Shown here: piece after piece, positions 30,189 through 39,441 of the stretch
Layout: every line of letters starts with the position of its first letter
Position numbering within the stretch: the first letter of the stretch is position 1
Notes under the pieces: generated by a model
What the model saw: only the letters and a program-made list of their open reading frames with translations
Databases searched by the model: none
What the model was told of the DNA's origin: nothing
Translations under genes and position numbers: made by a program
Source: Pseudonocardia sp. CNS-004
Lineage (GTDB): Bacteria > Actinomycetota > Actinomycetes > Mycobacteriales > Pseudonocardiaceae
Assembly: GCA_001942185.1 (NCBI GenBank)
Contig: MKJV01000067.1
Location: forward strand, 1 to 64,000
Length of the DNA: 64,000 bases
Direction of reading: 5' to 3'

Positions 30189-30244
30189 CCCCTCTACATC
30201 GGAAATCCGGGGGTCTAGTCTCAGACTCTACGGCTGTAGAGGGG
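30189..30244. promoter_or_regulatory. Divergent operator region for the TetR/FAD-monooxygenase pair
   Basis: CTCTAC-GGCT-GTAGAG (30226-30241) is a perfect 16-base inverted repeat. A second match of its half-site, CCCCTCTACA (30189-30198), mirrors TGTAGAGGGG (30235-30244). AGTCT-C-AGACT (30217-30227) lies between. Binding by the adjacent TetR is inferred. Confidence 0.55.
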
Positions 30245-30251
30245 GGAACCG

Positions 30252-31439
30252 ATGCATGTCGTGGTCATCGGGGCGGGGCTCGGCGGTCTGGCTGCGGCGG
30301 TGGCCGCCGACCGGGTCGGGCACACGGTCACCGTCCTGGAACGCACTCCGGAGCTGCGCGGCGGCGGGGCCGGCGTCGGGATCATGCCGAACGGCGTGCT
30401 CGCGCTGGACGCACTGGGGCTCGGGGGCCCGGTGCGGGAGCTGGCCTCGCTCGACGAGGGGTGCGGCATGTGGGACCGGCACGGGAGCCCGCTGCTCACC
30501 GCCGATCTCGCGGCCGTGCAGGAACAGGCCGGGGCGCCCGTCGTCGTCGTCCGCCGGTCCTGGCTGCACGGCCTGCTCTCCGATGCGCTCGCGCCCACGA
30601 CGGTCCTCACCGACGTGCCCGTCACCGCGCTGTACGACGCAGGCGACCACGTCGAGCTGCGCACGGGCGGTGGCCCGGTGCACGCCGACGCCGTGATCGT
30701 CGCAGACGGGGCGCACAGCGGCCTGCGCGGCACACTGCTGCCCGATCACCCCGGCCTGGAGGGCACCGGCGAGTACGCGGCACGCGGCATCGCACCCGTG
30801 CCGCCGCCGGGTGTCGAGCTGGCGGTCGGGGAGCTCGTCGACCACCGCACCGGCGACCGGTTCGGCTGCCTCCCCCTCGCCGACGGCGGGGTCCACTGGT
30901 TCGCCACGTGGCACGGCCCGTCCCCCACCGACCCGGTGGAGCGGCACGGCTGGCTGCGCGAACGCCGTACCGGCTGGCACCCGGCCGCGGTCGCGCTGAT
31001 CGACGCCACCCCGGCGGACGCGGTGCACGTCCTCGAGGTCCAGCAGCTGGTCACCCCGCTGCCCACCCTCGCGGTCAACCGGGTGGTCCTGCTCGGCGAC
31101 GCGGGCCACGCGATGACGCCCGACCTCGGGCAGGGTGCCTGCCAGGCGTTCGAGGACGCGGCGACGGTCGCTTCCGTGCTCGACGGCGCCACCGCGGCGG
31201 ACGTGCCCGCCGCGTTCCGGGAGTACGACGCGCGCCGACGCCCGCGCGCCGACGCGGTGCTGCGCAAGAGCCGCCGGATGCACCGGCTGCTCGGGCTCAC
31301 CGGGTGGCGGGGCCGGCTGCGCGATGCGCTGCTGCGCCGGGTGCCGGCGCGGCTCGCCATGCGCTCGATGGCCGCCAAGCACCGGTACCCCGAGCAGCAG
31401 CAGGGGCAGCGGCGCCGGATGGCGTCCTCAGCCGGGTAG
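30252..31439 (+). CDS. FAD-dependent aromatic-type monooxygenase
   Basis: 395 residues, intact. FAD-binding GxGxxG in VIGAGLGGLAAAVAA, the DG segment VIVADGAHSGLR and the second FAD motif LLGDAGHAMTPDLGQGACQ, all typical for PHBH-fold group A monooxygenases. NAD(P)H-dependent hydroxylation of an unknown substrate. The neighbouring TetR probably represses it. It overlaps the convergent endonuclease-like gene by 12 bases. Confidence 0.92.
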   Translation: MHVVVIGAGLGGLAAAVAADRVGHTVTVLERTPELRGGGAGVGIMPNGVLALDALGLGGPVRELASLDEGCGMWDRHGSPLLTADLAAVQEQAGAPVVVVRRSWLHGLLSDALAPTTVLTDVPVTALYDAGDHVELRTGGGPVHADAVIVADGAHSGLRGTLLPDHPGLEGTGEYAARGIAPVPPPGVELAVGELVDHRTGDRFGCLPLADGGVHWFATWHGPSPTDPVERHGWLRERRTGWHPAAVALIDATPADAVHVLEVQQLVTPLPTLAVNRVVLLGDAGHAMTPDLGQGACQAFEDAATVASVLDGATAADVPAAFREYDARRRPRADAVLRKSRRMHRLLGLTGWRGRLRDALLRRVPARLAMRSMAAKHRYPEQQQGQRRRMASSAG

Positions 31440-32405
31440 GCGCACCCCGGCGAGCACGGCGCGGTGGTCGCTGCCCGCGACGTCGATCACCTCGAACCGG
31501 GTGGTCACCGCGTCGGCGGGCACGAGCACGTGGTCGATCTGGATGCCGAACCAGCGGGGCGCGCCCGCCGGGTAGGTGCCGGTCAGGCCGCGGCCGGTGC
31601 CGTCGGCGGCGCTGCGGCAGCCGCCGAGCGCGGCCCGCAGCGTGGGGTGGTCGAACGTGGCGTTGAAGTCGCCCGCCACCAGCGGCGCCACCGGGCCCGA
31701 GCACCAGCGCCCCACGAGCGCCAGCTCCTCGTGCCACCGCGCGGCGCTGCGCCGCGACATCGGCGCCGTGGGGTGCACGGCGTGCAGCGTGCGCGCGCCG
31801 AGGACGCCGCCGGTGGCCTCCAGGTGGGGCACCCGCATCCCGTGGGCCGACCGGACCCGCACATCGCCCGCCCGCTCCCCGACCAGCAGCACGACGTCGT
31901 AGCCGTCGCGGGCACGGCCGCCCGAGGCGACCCACACGCGGTAGCCGAGCCCGGCCAGCAGCGGCATGAGCTTGTCCCGGAAGTCGGCACCGGCCTCGGG
32001 CAGCACCACGAAGTCGGGCCGCTCGGCGGCCACCAGCGCGGCGAGGGCGCCGGTGTCGGCGCGGCCGTGCCACACGTTGGCGGTGAGAACCGTGACGTCG
32101 CCCCCGGCCGACGGCCCGTGCCGGCCCGCGGACGCGCGGCGCGCCACCGGCACGCCCGCGGCGATCCCGGCGGCCGCGAGCACGGCGGCGAACGGGCGGA
32201 TGCGACGGCGGGCGGCCAGGAGCGCGGCACCGGCGACCGCCGACGCCGCCACGTGCGGACGCCACGCCTGCACCACCACGCCCAGGGTGGCCGGGCCGCC
32301 GCGCGCGAGCAGACGGGCCGTGTACACCTTGTCCGCGAGCGGTCGGCGCAAGCTCCGCGGGACGAACGGGCGCACCAGCGCGGTGACCAGCGGTACCAGG
32401 GCCAT
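31428..32405 (-). CDS. Membrane-anchored endonuclease/exonuclease/phosphatase-family protein
   Basis: 325 residues, intact. The N-terminal 110 residues hold two or three hydrophobic segments; the catalytic domain follows with TANVWHG, LPEAGADFRDKL, GDFNATFDHP and SDHRAV, the metal and catalytic residues of the EEP fold (DNase I/sphingomyelinase type). Probably faces the outside of the membrane. Substrate unknown. Confidence 0.9.
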   Translation of the reverse strand: MALVPLVTALVRPFVPRSLRRPLADKVYTARLLARGGPATLGVVVQAWRPHVAASAVAGAALLAARRRIRPFAAVLAAAGIAAGVPVARRASAGRHGPSAGGDVTVLTANVWHGRADTGALAALVAAERPDFVVLPEAGADFRDKLMPLLAGLGYRVWVASGGRARDGYDVVLLVGERAGDVRVRSAHGMRVPHLEATGGVLGARTLHAVHPTAPMSRRSAARWHEELALVGRWCSGPVAPLVAGDFNATFDHPTLRAALGGCRSAADGTGRGLTGTYPAGAPRWFGIQIDHVLVPADAVTTRFEVIDVAGSDHRAVLAGVRLPG

Positions 32406-32554
32406 CAGTGCCGGTTCCTCTCTCGGTCGGTGGCCCGGCAGTCGCATCGGCGGGCGTCTGGTCAACGAGCGCGGCAGGAGCCCGGTTCCAGCACGCACCG
32501 ATCCCCCGACCCGATGGTGCCAGGCGGCCGGGCGCGAGCGCGACCGCCGCGGGT

Positions 32555-33949
32555 TCAGACGGTCAGCGCACGGCCCCGCTCGGCGGGCCGCGGCAGGAAG
32601 CACGCACCGACACCGACCGCCGCGAGGACGATCGCCATGCCCGTGAACGCCGGGCCGTAGGCCAGCCCGGACGGGCCCGACGCCGCGCCGACGAGCACGG
32701 CGAGGCCGACCGCGCCACCGAACTGCTTCGCGGTGTTCATCAGGCCGGACGCCGCCCCGGAATCCGCGTGCGGGACACCGGAGGTGACGGCGGCGGTGAT
32801 CGGGGTGTTGAGCAGGCCCCCGCCGACGGAGATGAGGATCGCGGGCCCGAGCAGCTCCTCGACGTACCCACCGTCGAGGTGGATCGCGTTGAGCCACTGC
32901 CACCCGAACCCCAGCGCCGCGACGATCGCGGCGACGACGATGGTGATGCGGAGGCCGAGCCTGCGCAGCAGCCGGGGCGCGGCCCACACGCCGACGACCA
33001 TGGTGATCAGGGTGTGCGGGAGGAATCCCATCCCGGTCTGGAACGGCGAGAACCCCAGGCCGTCCTGCATCAGGAACGCCAGGAAGAACCACATCGGCAC
33101 CAGGCAGACCGCGACCAGCACGACGAGGACGTTGCCGACCGAGACCGCCCGGAGCGCCAGCAACCGCAGCGGGAACAGCGGTGCTCGGGCGAACCGGGCC
33201 TCGACCACGACGAAGGCCACGAGGGAGACGAGCCCGGCGCCGAGCGCGACGAGGGTGGCGGGGTCGCCCCAGCCGCGGTCGTGAGCGGCGCCGACTCCGT
33301 GGGTGAGGGCGGTGAGGCCGACGACGGCCGTCGTGGCGCCGGGGAGATCCAGCCGCGTCGTGGCCGGCCGGCGCTGCTCGACGCGCAGTCGCGTCATGGC
33401 GACGGCCAGTGCCGCGGCGACGAGCGGCACGTTGATCAGCAGGATCCACCGCCAGGACACGAACTCGGTGATCGCCCCGCCGAGCATGTTCCCGCCGGTC
33501 CCACCGGCCAGGCCGACCGCGGTCCACCACGCGATGACTCGGACCCGTCGCGGTCCCTCCGGAAAGGTCGTCGTGAGCAGCGTGAGGGTCGCGGGAGCCA
33601 GCGCGGCGGCGCCGAGCCCCTGCGCGACCCGCGCCGCCACGAGCACGGCGGGGCTGTCGGCGAGCCCGCCGACGAGGCTCGCGGCCCCGAACAACGCGAG
33701 ACCTCCCACCACCGCGGCGCGCAGTCCGCAGATGTCGGCGATCCGGCCGCCGAGCAGGAGGAAGCCCGCGAAGGTGAGGCCGTAGCCGTTGACGACCCAC
33801 TGCGCACCCGCCGCATCGAACCCGAGGGCGTCCCGGATCGTCGGCAGCGCGACGTTCACCACCGACACGTCGAGCACGACCATGAACTGGGCGGCACAGG
33901 ACAGCAGGACGACCAGCACCGGCGACACCCCCTTTTCCAATGTGATCAC
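32555..33949 (-). CDS. MFS drug transporter, DHA2 (EmrB/QacA) family
   Basis: 464 residues, intact, 14 predicted helices. Motif C-like LVVLLSCAAQFMVVLDVSVVNVALPTI in helix 1, motif A GGRIADICGLR, and WRWILLINVPL between helices. Export of drugs or hydrophobic cations. GTG 33949 lies inside an inverted repeat, so leaderless translation or a later GTG next to GGAAAAGGGG is possible. Divergent from a TetR gene. Confidence 0.9.
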   Translation of the reverse strand: MITLEKGVSPVLVVLLSCAAQFMVVLDVSVVNVALPTIRDALGFDAAGAQWVVNGYGLTFAGFLLLGGRIADICGLRAAVVGGLALFGAASLVGGLADSPAVLVAARVAQGLGAAALAPATLTLLTTTFPEGPRRVRVIAWWTAVGLAGGTGGNMLGGAITEFVSWRWILLINVPLVAAALAVAMTRLRVEQRRPATTRLDLPGATTAVVGLTALTHGVGAAHDRGWGDPATLVALGAGLVSLVAFVVVEARFARAPLFPLRLLALRAVSVGNVLVVLVAVCLVPMWFFLAFLMQDGLGFSPFQTGMGFLPHTLITMVVGVWAAPRLLRRLGLRITIVVAAIVAALGFGWQWLNAIHLDGGYVEELLGPAILISVGGGLLNTPITAAVTSGVPHADSGAASGLMNTAKQFGGAVGLAVLVGAASGPSGLAYGPAFTGMAIVLAAVGVGACFLPRPAERGRALTV

Positions 33950-34013
33950 ATCGATTTACTGGGTCACGCTAAGTCCCCGGAACCGTCGGAAGCAATACGA
34001 TGTGCTCACATCG
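33939..34013. promoter_or_regulatory. Paired TetR operators between MFS and TetR genes
   Basis: AATGTGATCACATCG (33939-33953) and CGATGTG-CT-CACATCG (33998-34013) share the half-site ATGTG/CACATCG. The first overlaps the transporter start codon; the second precedes the TetR start by about 26 bases. Binding by the TetR is inferred. Confidence 0.6.
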
Positions 34014-34038
34014 AAGCGGTGGAGGGAGGCGGAGGGTC

Positions 34039-34638
34039 GTGGCGCGGACGCGCGGGATGGGCGCTCAGCGGGACGTGCGACGTCGGGAGATCTGCGACGC
34101 GGTGCTCGCCGTGGTGGACGATGCCGGGATCGCGGCGGTGTCCCTGACCACCGTGGCCGCACAGGCGGGGGTGTCCGCCGGCCGGGTGCAGCACTACTTC
34201 CCCTCGCGTGCCCAGCTGCTCGAGGCGGCGTTCGACCGCTCCAACGAACGGGCCGTCGACCGGATCACCGCGCTGACCGCGCAGGACCCGAGCCCGCGCG
34301 CTGCGCTCACGGCGGTGCTCACGGACCTGGTCCCCCACGACGACGCGACCCGCACGCACATGCGGGTCCGCCAGTCGTTCACCGCACAGGCACTCGCCGA
34401 CGAGCGGGTGGCGGCGCGCCTGCGCGACACCTACGGGGAGCTGGCCCGGCGCCTCGGCGAGATCATCGCCGGCGAGGTGAGGACCGGTGCGGTCGCGACC
34501 GAGGAGCAGCCGGAGCACATCGCCGTCCGGCTCGTCGCGCTGGCCGAGGGGCTCGCCTACCACGTGTTGATCGGCGCCCACCCGGCCGACGCAGCCCGCC
34601 GCCAGGTCCTCGACGCGGTGGCCGCCCTCTACCCCTGA
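34039..34638 (+). CDS. TetR-family repressor
   Basis: 199 residues, intact. HTH: AAVSLTTVAAQAGVSAGRVQ then HYFPSRAQLLEAAF (about residues 26-58). Start GTG 34039 follows GGAGGG by 2-3 bases; ATG 34057 is an alternative. It is divergent from the DHA2 exporter and probably represses it. Confidence 0.9.
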   Translation: MARTRGMGAQRDVRRREICDAVLAVVDDAGIAAVSLTTVAAQAGVSAGRVQHYFPSRAQLLEAAFDRSNERAVDRITALTAQDPSPRAALTAVLTDLVPHDDATRTHMRVRQSFTAQALADERVAARLRDTYGELARRLGEIIAGEVRTGAVATEEQPEHIAVRLVALAEGLAYHVLIGAHPADAARRQVLDAVAALYP

Positions 34639-34766
34639 CCCCGGCCGGCCTCGACCGGTGGGCGGTCAACCGGCGTGCGCACCGCTCCCGGCCCCGATGG
34701 CGTCATGCGGCCGGATGCAGGGGGCGACCGCCGTGGAGCAGCGGAGGCAGGACGGAAATCGCGGAT

Positions 34767-35837
34767 TCACACGCGCCCACCGGCGGCTCGGCACGGCACC
34801 CGGGCCGAGACATCACGCAGCAAGGTCTCGACGCCTTCACCCCATCGGGACGCGATGACCAGATCACGCGCAGGGTCGACCCAGAGCAGATGGCGGCCGA
34901 GGTTTCCGCGGGCCGCTCGGCCCGTCGCCGGGGCCGTCGGAAACACGGTCTGGCGGTCGTTGAGCCACCAGAGCAAGCCGTAGTCGGACTTGGCCACGCT
35001 CGGTGTCCAGCTGAGGTCGATCCACGTGCTGCTGATCAGCTGACGGTCGCCCCAACGGCCACGTCGCCGGTAGAGCTCGCCGATGAGCGCGAGGTCAAGA
35101 GCACTGATCCAGAGCCCGCCACCCCAGTGGGCACCACCACTGACCACCTGGAGATCGCAGCCGTCGAGGCGCAGGACGGAATCGTCATAGCCGTGCCAGG
35201 CCCAGCCTTCCGACGCACCCATCGGCCGCATGACGCGTTCGGCGAGCACGTCCGGGAGCGACCGCCGAAGCAGAGCGGTCAGAGCCAGGCAGAGGAGATT
35301 GACGCGGACGTCGTTGTAGGCCCATCCCTGGCCTGGTCGGGCACCCACCGGCGCGCTGCCGGGCCTGCGGCTCTGCGCGTCGGCCGCGGAGGGTTTGCCC
35401 CACAGCCGCCCGTCCCAGCCACTGGTCTGCTCGAGCAGATGACGCCAGGTGATCCCGTCGGACGGAGGCGCGGCGAACTGGGGGAGCTCGACGGACTCAC
35501 CGACGAGTACATCGAGGCCGAGCAGCCCTTCGTCGAAGGCGACGCCGGCGATCAGCGACGCGACGGACTTGGTGGCGCTGAAGGCCATCTCCGGTCGCGT
35601 CGGATCACCCCACTCGGCGATGACCGAACCGCCCAGCACCACGACGCCACTGGCACCGCCTGCGGTCAACTGCCGACCGCGAACCTCCCGGTGATCAGCG
35701 TCGCCGTTCTGGGCGGCACAGTAGGCGGCAATGTCGTCCGTGCCGCGCGTTGCGCGCCGGGCTTGCTCCGCGACCGCTCGCCTGATTCCGTCGAGACCGA
35801 CCACATCGCAGTGGACAGCCGCATCGCCTCCATCCAT
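34767..35837 (-). CDS. Serine hydrolase (class C beta-lactamase/esterase fold)
   Basis: About 356 residues. The nucleophile motif SxxK is SATK (in MAFSATKSVASLI), the YxN motif is YND, and later HWGGGLW fits the HxG/KTG-like third motif. Probably a cell-wall peptidase, esterase or lactonase-like enzyme; no leader peptide was recognised. Codon and GC use differ from the neighbours, with more A/T at third positions, so recent transfer is possible. Start ATG 35837 is tentative; there is no strong ribosome site. Confidence 0.78.
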   Translation of the reverse strand: MDGGDAAVHCDVVGLDGIRRAVAEQARRATRGTDDIAAYCAAQNGDADHREVRGRQLTAGGASGVVVLGGSVIAEWGDPTRPEMAFSATKSVASLIAGVAFDEGLLGLDVLVGESVELPQFAAPPSDGITWRHLLEQTSGWDGRLWGKPSAADAQSRRPGSAPVGARPGQGWAYNDVRVNLLCLALTALLRRSLPDVLAERVMRPMGASEGWAWHGYDDSVLRLDGCDLQVVSGGAHWGGGLWISALDLALIGELYRRRGRWGDRQLISSTWIDLSWTPSVAKSDYGLLWWLNDRQTVFPTAPATGRAARGNLGRHLLWVDPARDLVIASRWGEGVETLLRDVSARVPCRAAGGRV

Positions 35838-35970
35838 GATCTGCACTTTCGGTTGCCCATGGCGGTCGCTGCAACCATGAGCACCCGAAACTTCTCGCCC
35901 GGTGGGTCGCGATCGCACGTATCGGTTACCCATGGCGATCACGACAGCAGTGACCGACCGAAACCGCCGA

Positions 35971-36627
35971 TCATGCAGTCCGCACGCGCAGCGGCTGCCG
36001 TTGCGCACCGTTCGGACAGACGAGCGAGTCCGGCCCGCCAGGGAGCAGCCGCACGCGGACGGTCAGGAGGTCGGCGCCGAGCACGCGGACGTTCATCGCG
36101 TTGAGGATCCGCAGCGGGTGCCAGCGCGCGACCGCCCGCTGGCGGGCCAGGGGGTCGTCGTCCGGGAGGATCTCGGCGGTCCCGTGGACCCAGCGGTGGC
36201 GCAGGCCGACCCGCAGCCGGATCCGCACGCGCGGGTCGCGCTCGATGTTGCGCACGTACCCGGCCCGCATGCCGTGCTCGACGATGATCCAGAACTCGTC
36301 GCCGGCGCGGCCGTTGCCGACGGGTGTCCTGCGCGGCTCGCCGCTCACCCGGCCCCGCGTCTCCAGGATCGCGAGCCCCAGCGGGTTGAGCCCGAGCCGG
36401 AACAGCAGCCGGACCAGCGGGTTCACCACGTGCCTCTGCAGCGTCCGCACGATCAGCACCTTCGCCCGCCTGCTCCGCGAGGTGACCACGAGGTTGGCCA
36501 GCAGCACCGCGGTCTGCACGAGCGCCCCGGGCAGCCCCGGCCACGCGGCCGGGTCGAGCAGGTGGAGCGCCCACACCACGGCGAGCGCCGCGACCGTACC
36601 CGTCACCAGACCGCGCGGCGCACCCAT
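35971..36627 (-). CDS. F420-dependent (DDN-type) nitroreductase-family oxidoreductase
   Basis: 218 residues. N-terminal membrane segment (TVAALAVVWALHLL) then the split-barrel DDN domain: LETRGRVSGEPRRTPVGNG, EFWIIVEHG, YVRNIERDPRVRIRL and the later WHPLR. Deazaflavin (F420) use is a family inference. Start ATG 36627 lies in the operator region; an upstream ATG at 36645 is possible. Divergent from a TetR gene that overlaps its control region. Confidence 0.85.
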   Translation of the reverse strand: MGAPRGLVTGTVAALAVVWALHLLDPAAWPGLPGALVQTAVLLANLVVTSRSRRAKVLIVRTLQRHVVNPLVRLLFRLGLNPLGLAILETRGRVSGEPRRTPVGNGRAGDEFWIIVEHGMRAGYVRNIERDPRVRIRLRVGLRHRWVHGTAEILPDDDPLARQRAVARWHPLRILNAMNVRVLGADLLTVRVRLLPGGPDSLVCPNGAQRQPLRVRTA

Positions 36628-36656
36628 ACGACCGTATGTCTTCATACGACTGTATG
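36625..36656. promoter_or_regulatory. Tandem TetR operator pair
   Basis: CATACG-AC-CGTATG (36625-36638, perfect) and CATACGACTGTATG (36643-36656) stand 18 bases apart, one overlapping each predicted start. The second differs from the first at one position. Confidence 0.65.
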
Positions 36657-37247
36657 GTGCCACGTGTGGAGCCCCTGTCAACCCGCCCGACGAAGGACGT
36701 CCTCACCGACGCGCTCCTGGACATCACGGCGCAACACGGTCTCGAGCAGGTGAGCGTCCGGCAGGTGGCGGCCGCCGCAGGCGTCTCGATCGGGACCGTC
36801 CAGCACCACTTCCCGACCAAGGACGCGATGGTGACCGCCGCGTTCACCGAGGTGGTGCGGCGCATCCGCGAGCGTGTCGCGGGGGTGGCGCTCGGACCCG
36901 ACGTGCACCGCAACCTGACGGCCGTGCTGCGCGAACTGCTACCGCTCGACGAGCGGCGGGCCACCGAGGTCCGCATCCAGGTGGCGTTCGCCGCCCGCGC
37001 CGCGACGACGCCGTCCCTCGCCACGCTCCAGGCCGGCATCCTCGCCGACGTCGGCGAGGCGATCGCCGGGGCCATCGCACGGGCCGGGCGCGGCGCGGTC
37101 CCGCCGGAGGAGGCACGCGCGTTGGCACGCATCGCGCTCGCCGCCGTCGACGGCCTCGCGCTGCACGCCGTCAGCTCCGGCTCGTGGGACCGCACCGCGT
37201 TGACCGACGCGCTGGACCGGCTGATCGACATGTTGCTGGCGCGGTGA
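36654..37247 (+). CDS. TetR-family repressor
   Basis: 197 residues. HTH VSVRQVAAAAGVSIGTVQHHFPTK near residues 33-56. Start ATG 36654 or GTG 36666; an ATG at 36636 is inside the operator. It is divergent from the DDN-type gene and probably controls it. Intact. Confidence 0.9.
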   Translation: MVPRVEPLSTRPTKDVLTDALLDITAQHGLEQVSVRQVAAAAGVSIGTVQHHFPTKDAMVTAAFTEVVRRIRERVAGVALGPDVHRNLTAVLRELLPLDERRATEVRIQVAFAARAATTPSLATLQAGILADVGEAIAGAIARAGRGAVPPEEARALARIALAAVDGLALHAVSSGSWDRTALTDALDRLIDMLLAR

Positions 37248-37252
37248 GCCCC

Positions 37253-38439
37253 CTACCCGGCGGGGGCGAGGCTGCGGGCCACCTCCTCGTCGAGGTTGTG
37301 GCCGAGTCCCGGCCGGTCGGGCACGACGACGTACCCGTCCCGCCACTCGATCGGCTCGTCGAGCAGCTCGGCGTGCAGCCCGCCGAACCGCTCGATCGAC
37401 TCCATGATCAGGAAGTTCGGGCAGCAGCGCCCAGCTGCACCGAGGCGGCGGCGATGATCGGGCCACCCCAGACGTGCGGGGAGATCTGCAGGTAGTGGGC
37501 CTCGGCCATCGCCGCGATCTTCTTGCTCTCCAGGATGCCGCCGACCTGCCCGACGTCCAGGTTGAAGATCGCCGCCGCCTCGTGCTCGATCAGCCGGGCG
37601 AAGTCGTACTTCGTGGTGAGCCGCTCCCCCGTGGTGATCGGGATCCGGCAGCCGCGGGCCACCTTCGCCATCTCGGCCATGTTCTCCGGTGGCACCGGCT
37701 CCTCGAACCACAACGGGTCGTAGGGCTCCAGCCGCCGGGCCAGCCGGATCGCCCCGGCCGCCGTCATCTGCCCGTGCGTGCCCACCAGGATGTCGCAGCG
37801 GCTGCCGACGGCCTCCCGGATCGCCCGGATGACCGCTTCGGCCGTGTCGAGCGCGGCGAGCGAGTACTGCACGGGCACCGTCTGGCCCAGGCCCTGGTCC
37901 GGCGTCGGAGCGAACCCGAACGGGTCGAGCTTGACGCCGGTGAAGCCCAGGTCGGCGTAGTGGACGGCGCGTTCGGCCACCCGGTCCGGCTGCGTCCACA
38001 TCTCGTGCCGGTCGTCGGTGCCCGCGTCGTCCGGGTAGATGTAGGTGTAGGTGCGCACGGTGTCCCGCACCGCACCGCCGAGGAGGCGGTGGACCGGCCG
38101 GTCGACGTCCTTGCCGACGATGTCCCAGCACGCCGTCTCGAGCCCGCTGATGATCGCGACCTTCGTCTGCTCCGGGTAGTGGCTGTAGCCCGCCCTGGCG
38201 TAGAGGGTCTCCCAGAGCCGCTCGATCTCGTACGGGTCGTGGCCGAGCAGCCGCGTCTCGACCAGATCCTCGACCAGGGTGGCCATCGCCCGCAGCCGGA
38301 AGGCGCTGGCGAGCATCATGACCTCGCCGTACCCGCTGATCCCCGCGTCGGTGTCCAGCCGCAGGAACAGCCACACCATGCCGCCCTTGTGGGGCGGCGG
38401 GACCTCGATCGGGAACGTCTCGACACCGGTGATCTTCAT
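37253..38439 (-). CDS. Enolase-superfamily sugar-acid dehydratase (mandelate racemase/muconate lactonizing family)
   Basis: About 396 residues. VKLDPFGF on the second barrel strand, THGQM, WFEEPVPPEN and TGERL give the metal-binding Asp/Glu set, and SPHVWGGP the acid/base His. It dehydrates a sugar acid to a 2-keto-3-deoxy acid; the substrate cannot be fixed. Neighbours (2-keto acid aldolase, dehydrogenase, ABC importer) confirm a sugar-acid catabolic operon. One deletion near 37425 is inferred; the tail resumes with NFLIMESIERFGG. Confidence 0.88.
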
Positions 38440-39386
38440 GTGACCGGGGTGACGGCCGAACCCGTCGCGAACCACGACCGGATGTTGTCGATCACGCACT
38501 GGTCCATGTCGTCACGGGTCTCGAACGTGTTGCTCGCGATGTGCGGCACGAGCACGACGTTGTCGGCCTCGATCAGCGGCTGCGGGACGGTCGGCTCGTC
38601 GTCGAACACGTCGAGGCCCGCGCCGCCGATCGTGCCGCTCGTGACGGCGTCCACGAGTGCCTTCTCGTCGACCAGCCAGCCGCGGGAGACGTTGACGAAC
38701 ACGCCCTCCGGGCCGAGTGCCGCGAGGATCTCGGCGTCGACGACGTGGCCGACGCCCGGCCCGCCCGCCGCGCACAGGAACAGGAAGTCGGACTCGCGGG
38801 CGAGCTCGGCGCCGCTGCCGCGCAGCGGGTACTCCACGTCGGGTGCGGGGCGCGGGTCGTAGTAGGCGATCTGCATGTCGAACGCCGCGAGCCGGGTGGC
38901 GAGCATCCGCCCGATCCGGCCCATCCCGAGGATCCCGGCGCGTTTGCCGGAGAACCGCCTGCCGGACGCGGCCTGGCCGCCTGCCGCCCAGTGCCCGGCG
39001 CGCACCCAGCGGTCGCCCGAGGTGATCCGGCGGGAGACGTCCATCGCCAGCACCACGGCGGTGTCGGCGACGTCCTCGTACAGCACCGGGGTGGTGGTGA
39101 CGACGACGCCGCGCTCGCGGGCGGCGGCGAGGTCGGTGCGCTCCAGCCCGACCCCGAACAGGGTGGTGATCTCCAGCTTCGGCAGCGCGTCCATCATCGC
39201 CGCCGACAGCCCGATCATCGGGTTGGACAGCGCGCCGCGCACGCGCCCGGCTGCGGGTCCCAGCGAGCCCGCCACGTCGTCGAGCGATGCGACCTCGTGC
39301 AGGGTGAACTCGGCACCGAGCGCTTCCATCACGGCGGGGCGCTGCCTGCCGATGACGGCGAGCTCGACCCGATCCGACGTACTCAC
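38436..39386 (-). CDS. D-2-hydroxyacid dehydrogenase
   Basis: 316 residues, intact. NAD-binding GMGRIGRMLA, catalytic Arg in VNVSRGWLVD, acid in GLDVFDDEPTVP, and His in LVPHIASNT. Family of glyoxylate/hydroxypyruvate or D-lactate reductases; here it could reduce a keto-acid or semialdehyde from the aldolase step. Start GTG 39386 with AGGGGG upstream. The TGA overlaps the ATG of the dehydratase gene downstream. Confidence 0.9.
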   Translation of the reverse strand: MSTSDRVELAVIGRQRPAVMEALGAEFTLHEVASLDDVAGSLGPAAGRVRGALSNPMIGLSAAMMDALPKLEITTLFGVGLERTDLAAARERGVVVTTTPVLYEDVADTAVVLAMDVSRRITSGDRWVRAGHWAAGGQAASGRRFSGKRAGILGMGRIGRMLATRLAAFDMQIAYYDPRPAPDVEYPLRGSGAELARESDFLFLCAAGGPGVGHVVDAEILAALGPEGVFVNVSRGWLVDEKALVDAVTSGTIGGAGLDVFDDEPTVPQPLIEADNVVLVPHIASNTFETRDDMDQCVIDNIRSWFATGSAVTPVT

Positions 39387-39441
39387 GAAGACCCCCTGGG
39401 GTGTCGGGAGACCGTGGTCTCCTCGCTGGTCGACGAGCCGG

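Noticed and set aside
32408..34147. A 579-residue plus-strand frame opposite the DHA2 transporter
   Set aside because: Composition is dominated by R, D, E, H, Q and G without repeats or family motifs, which is expected opposite a membrane protein.
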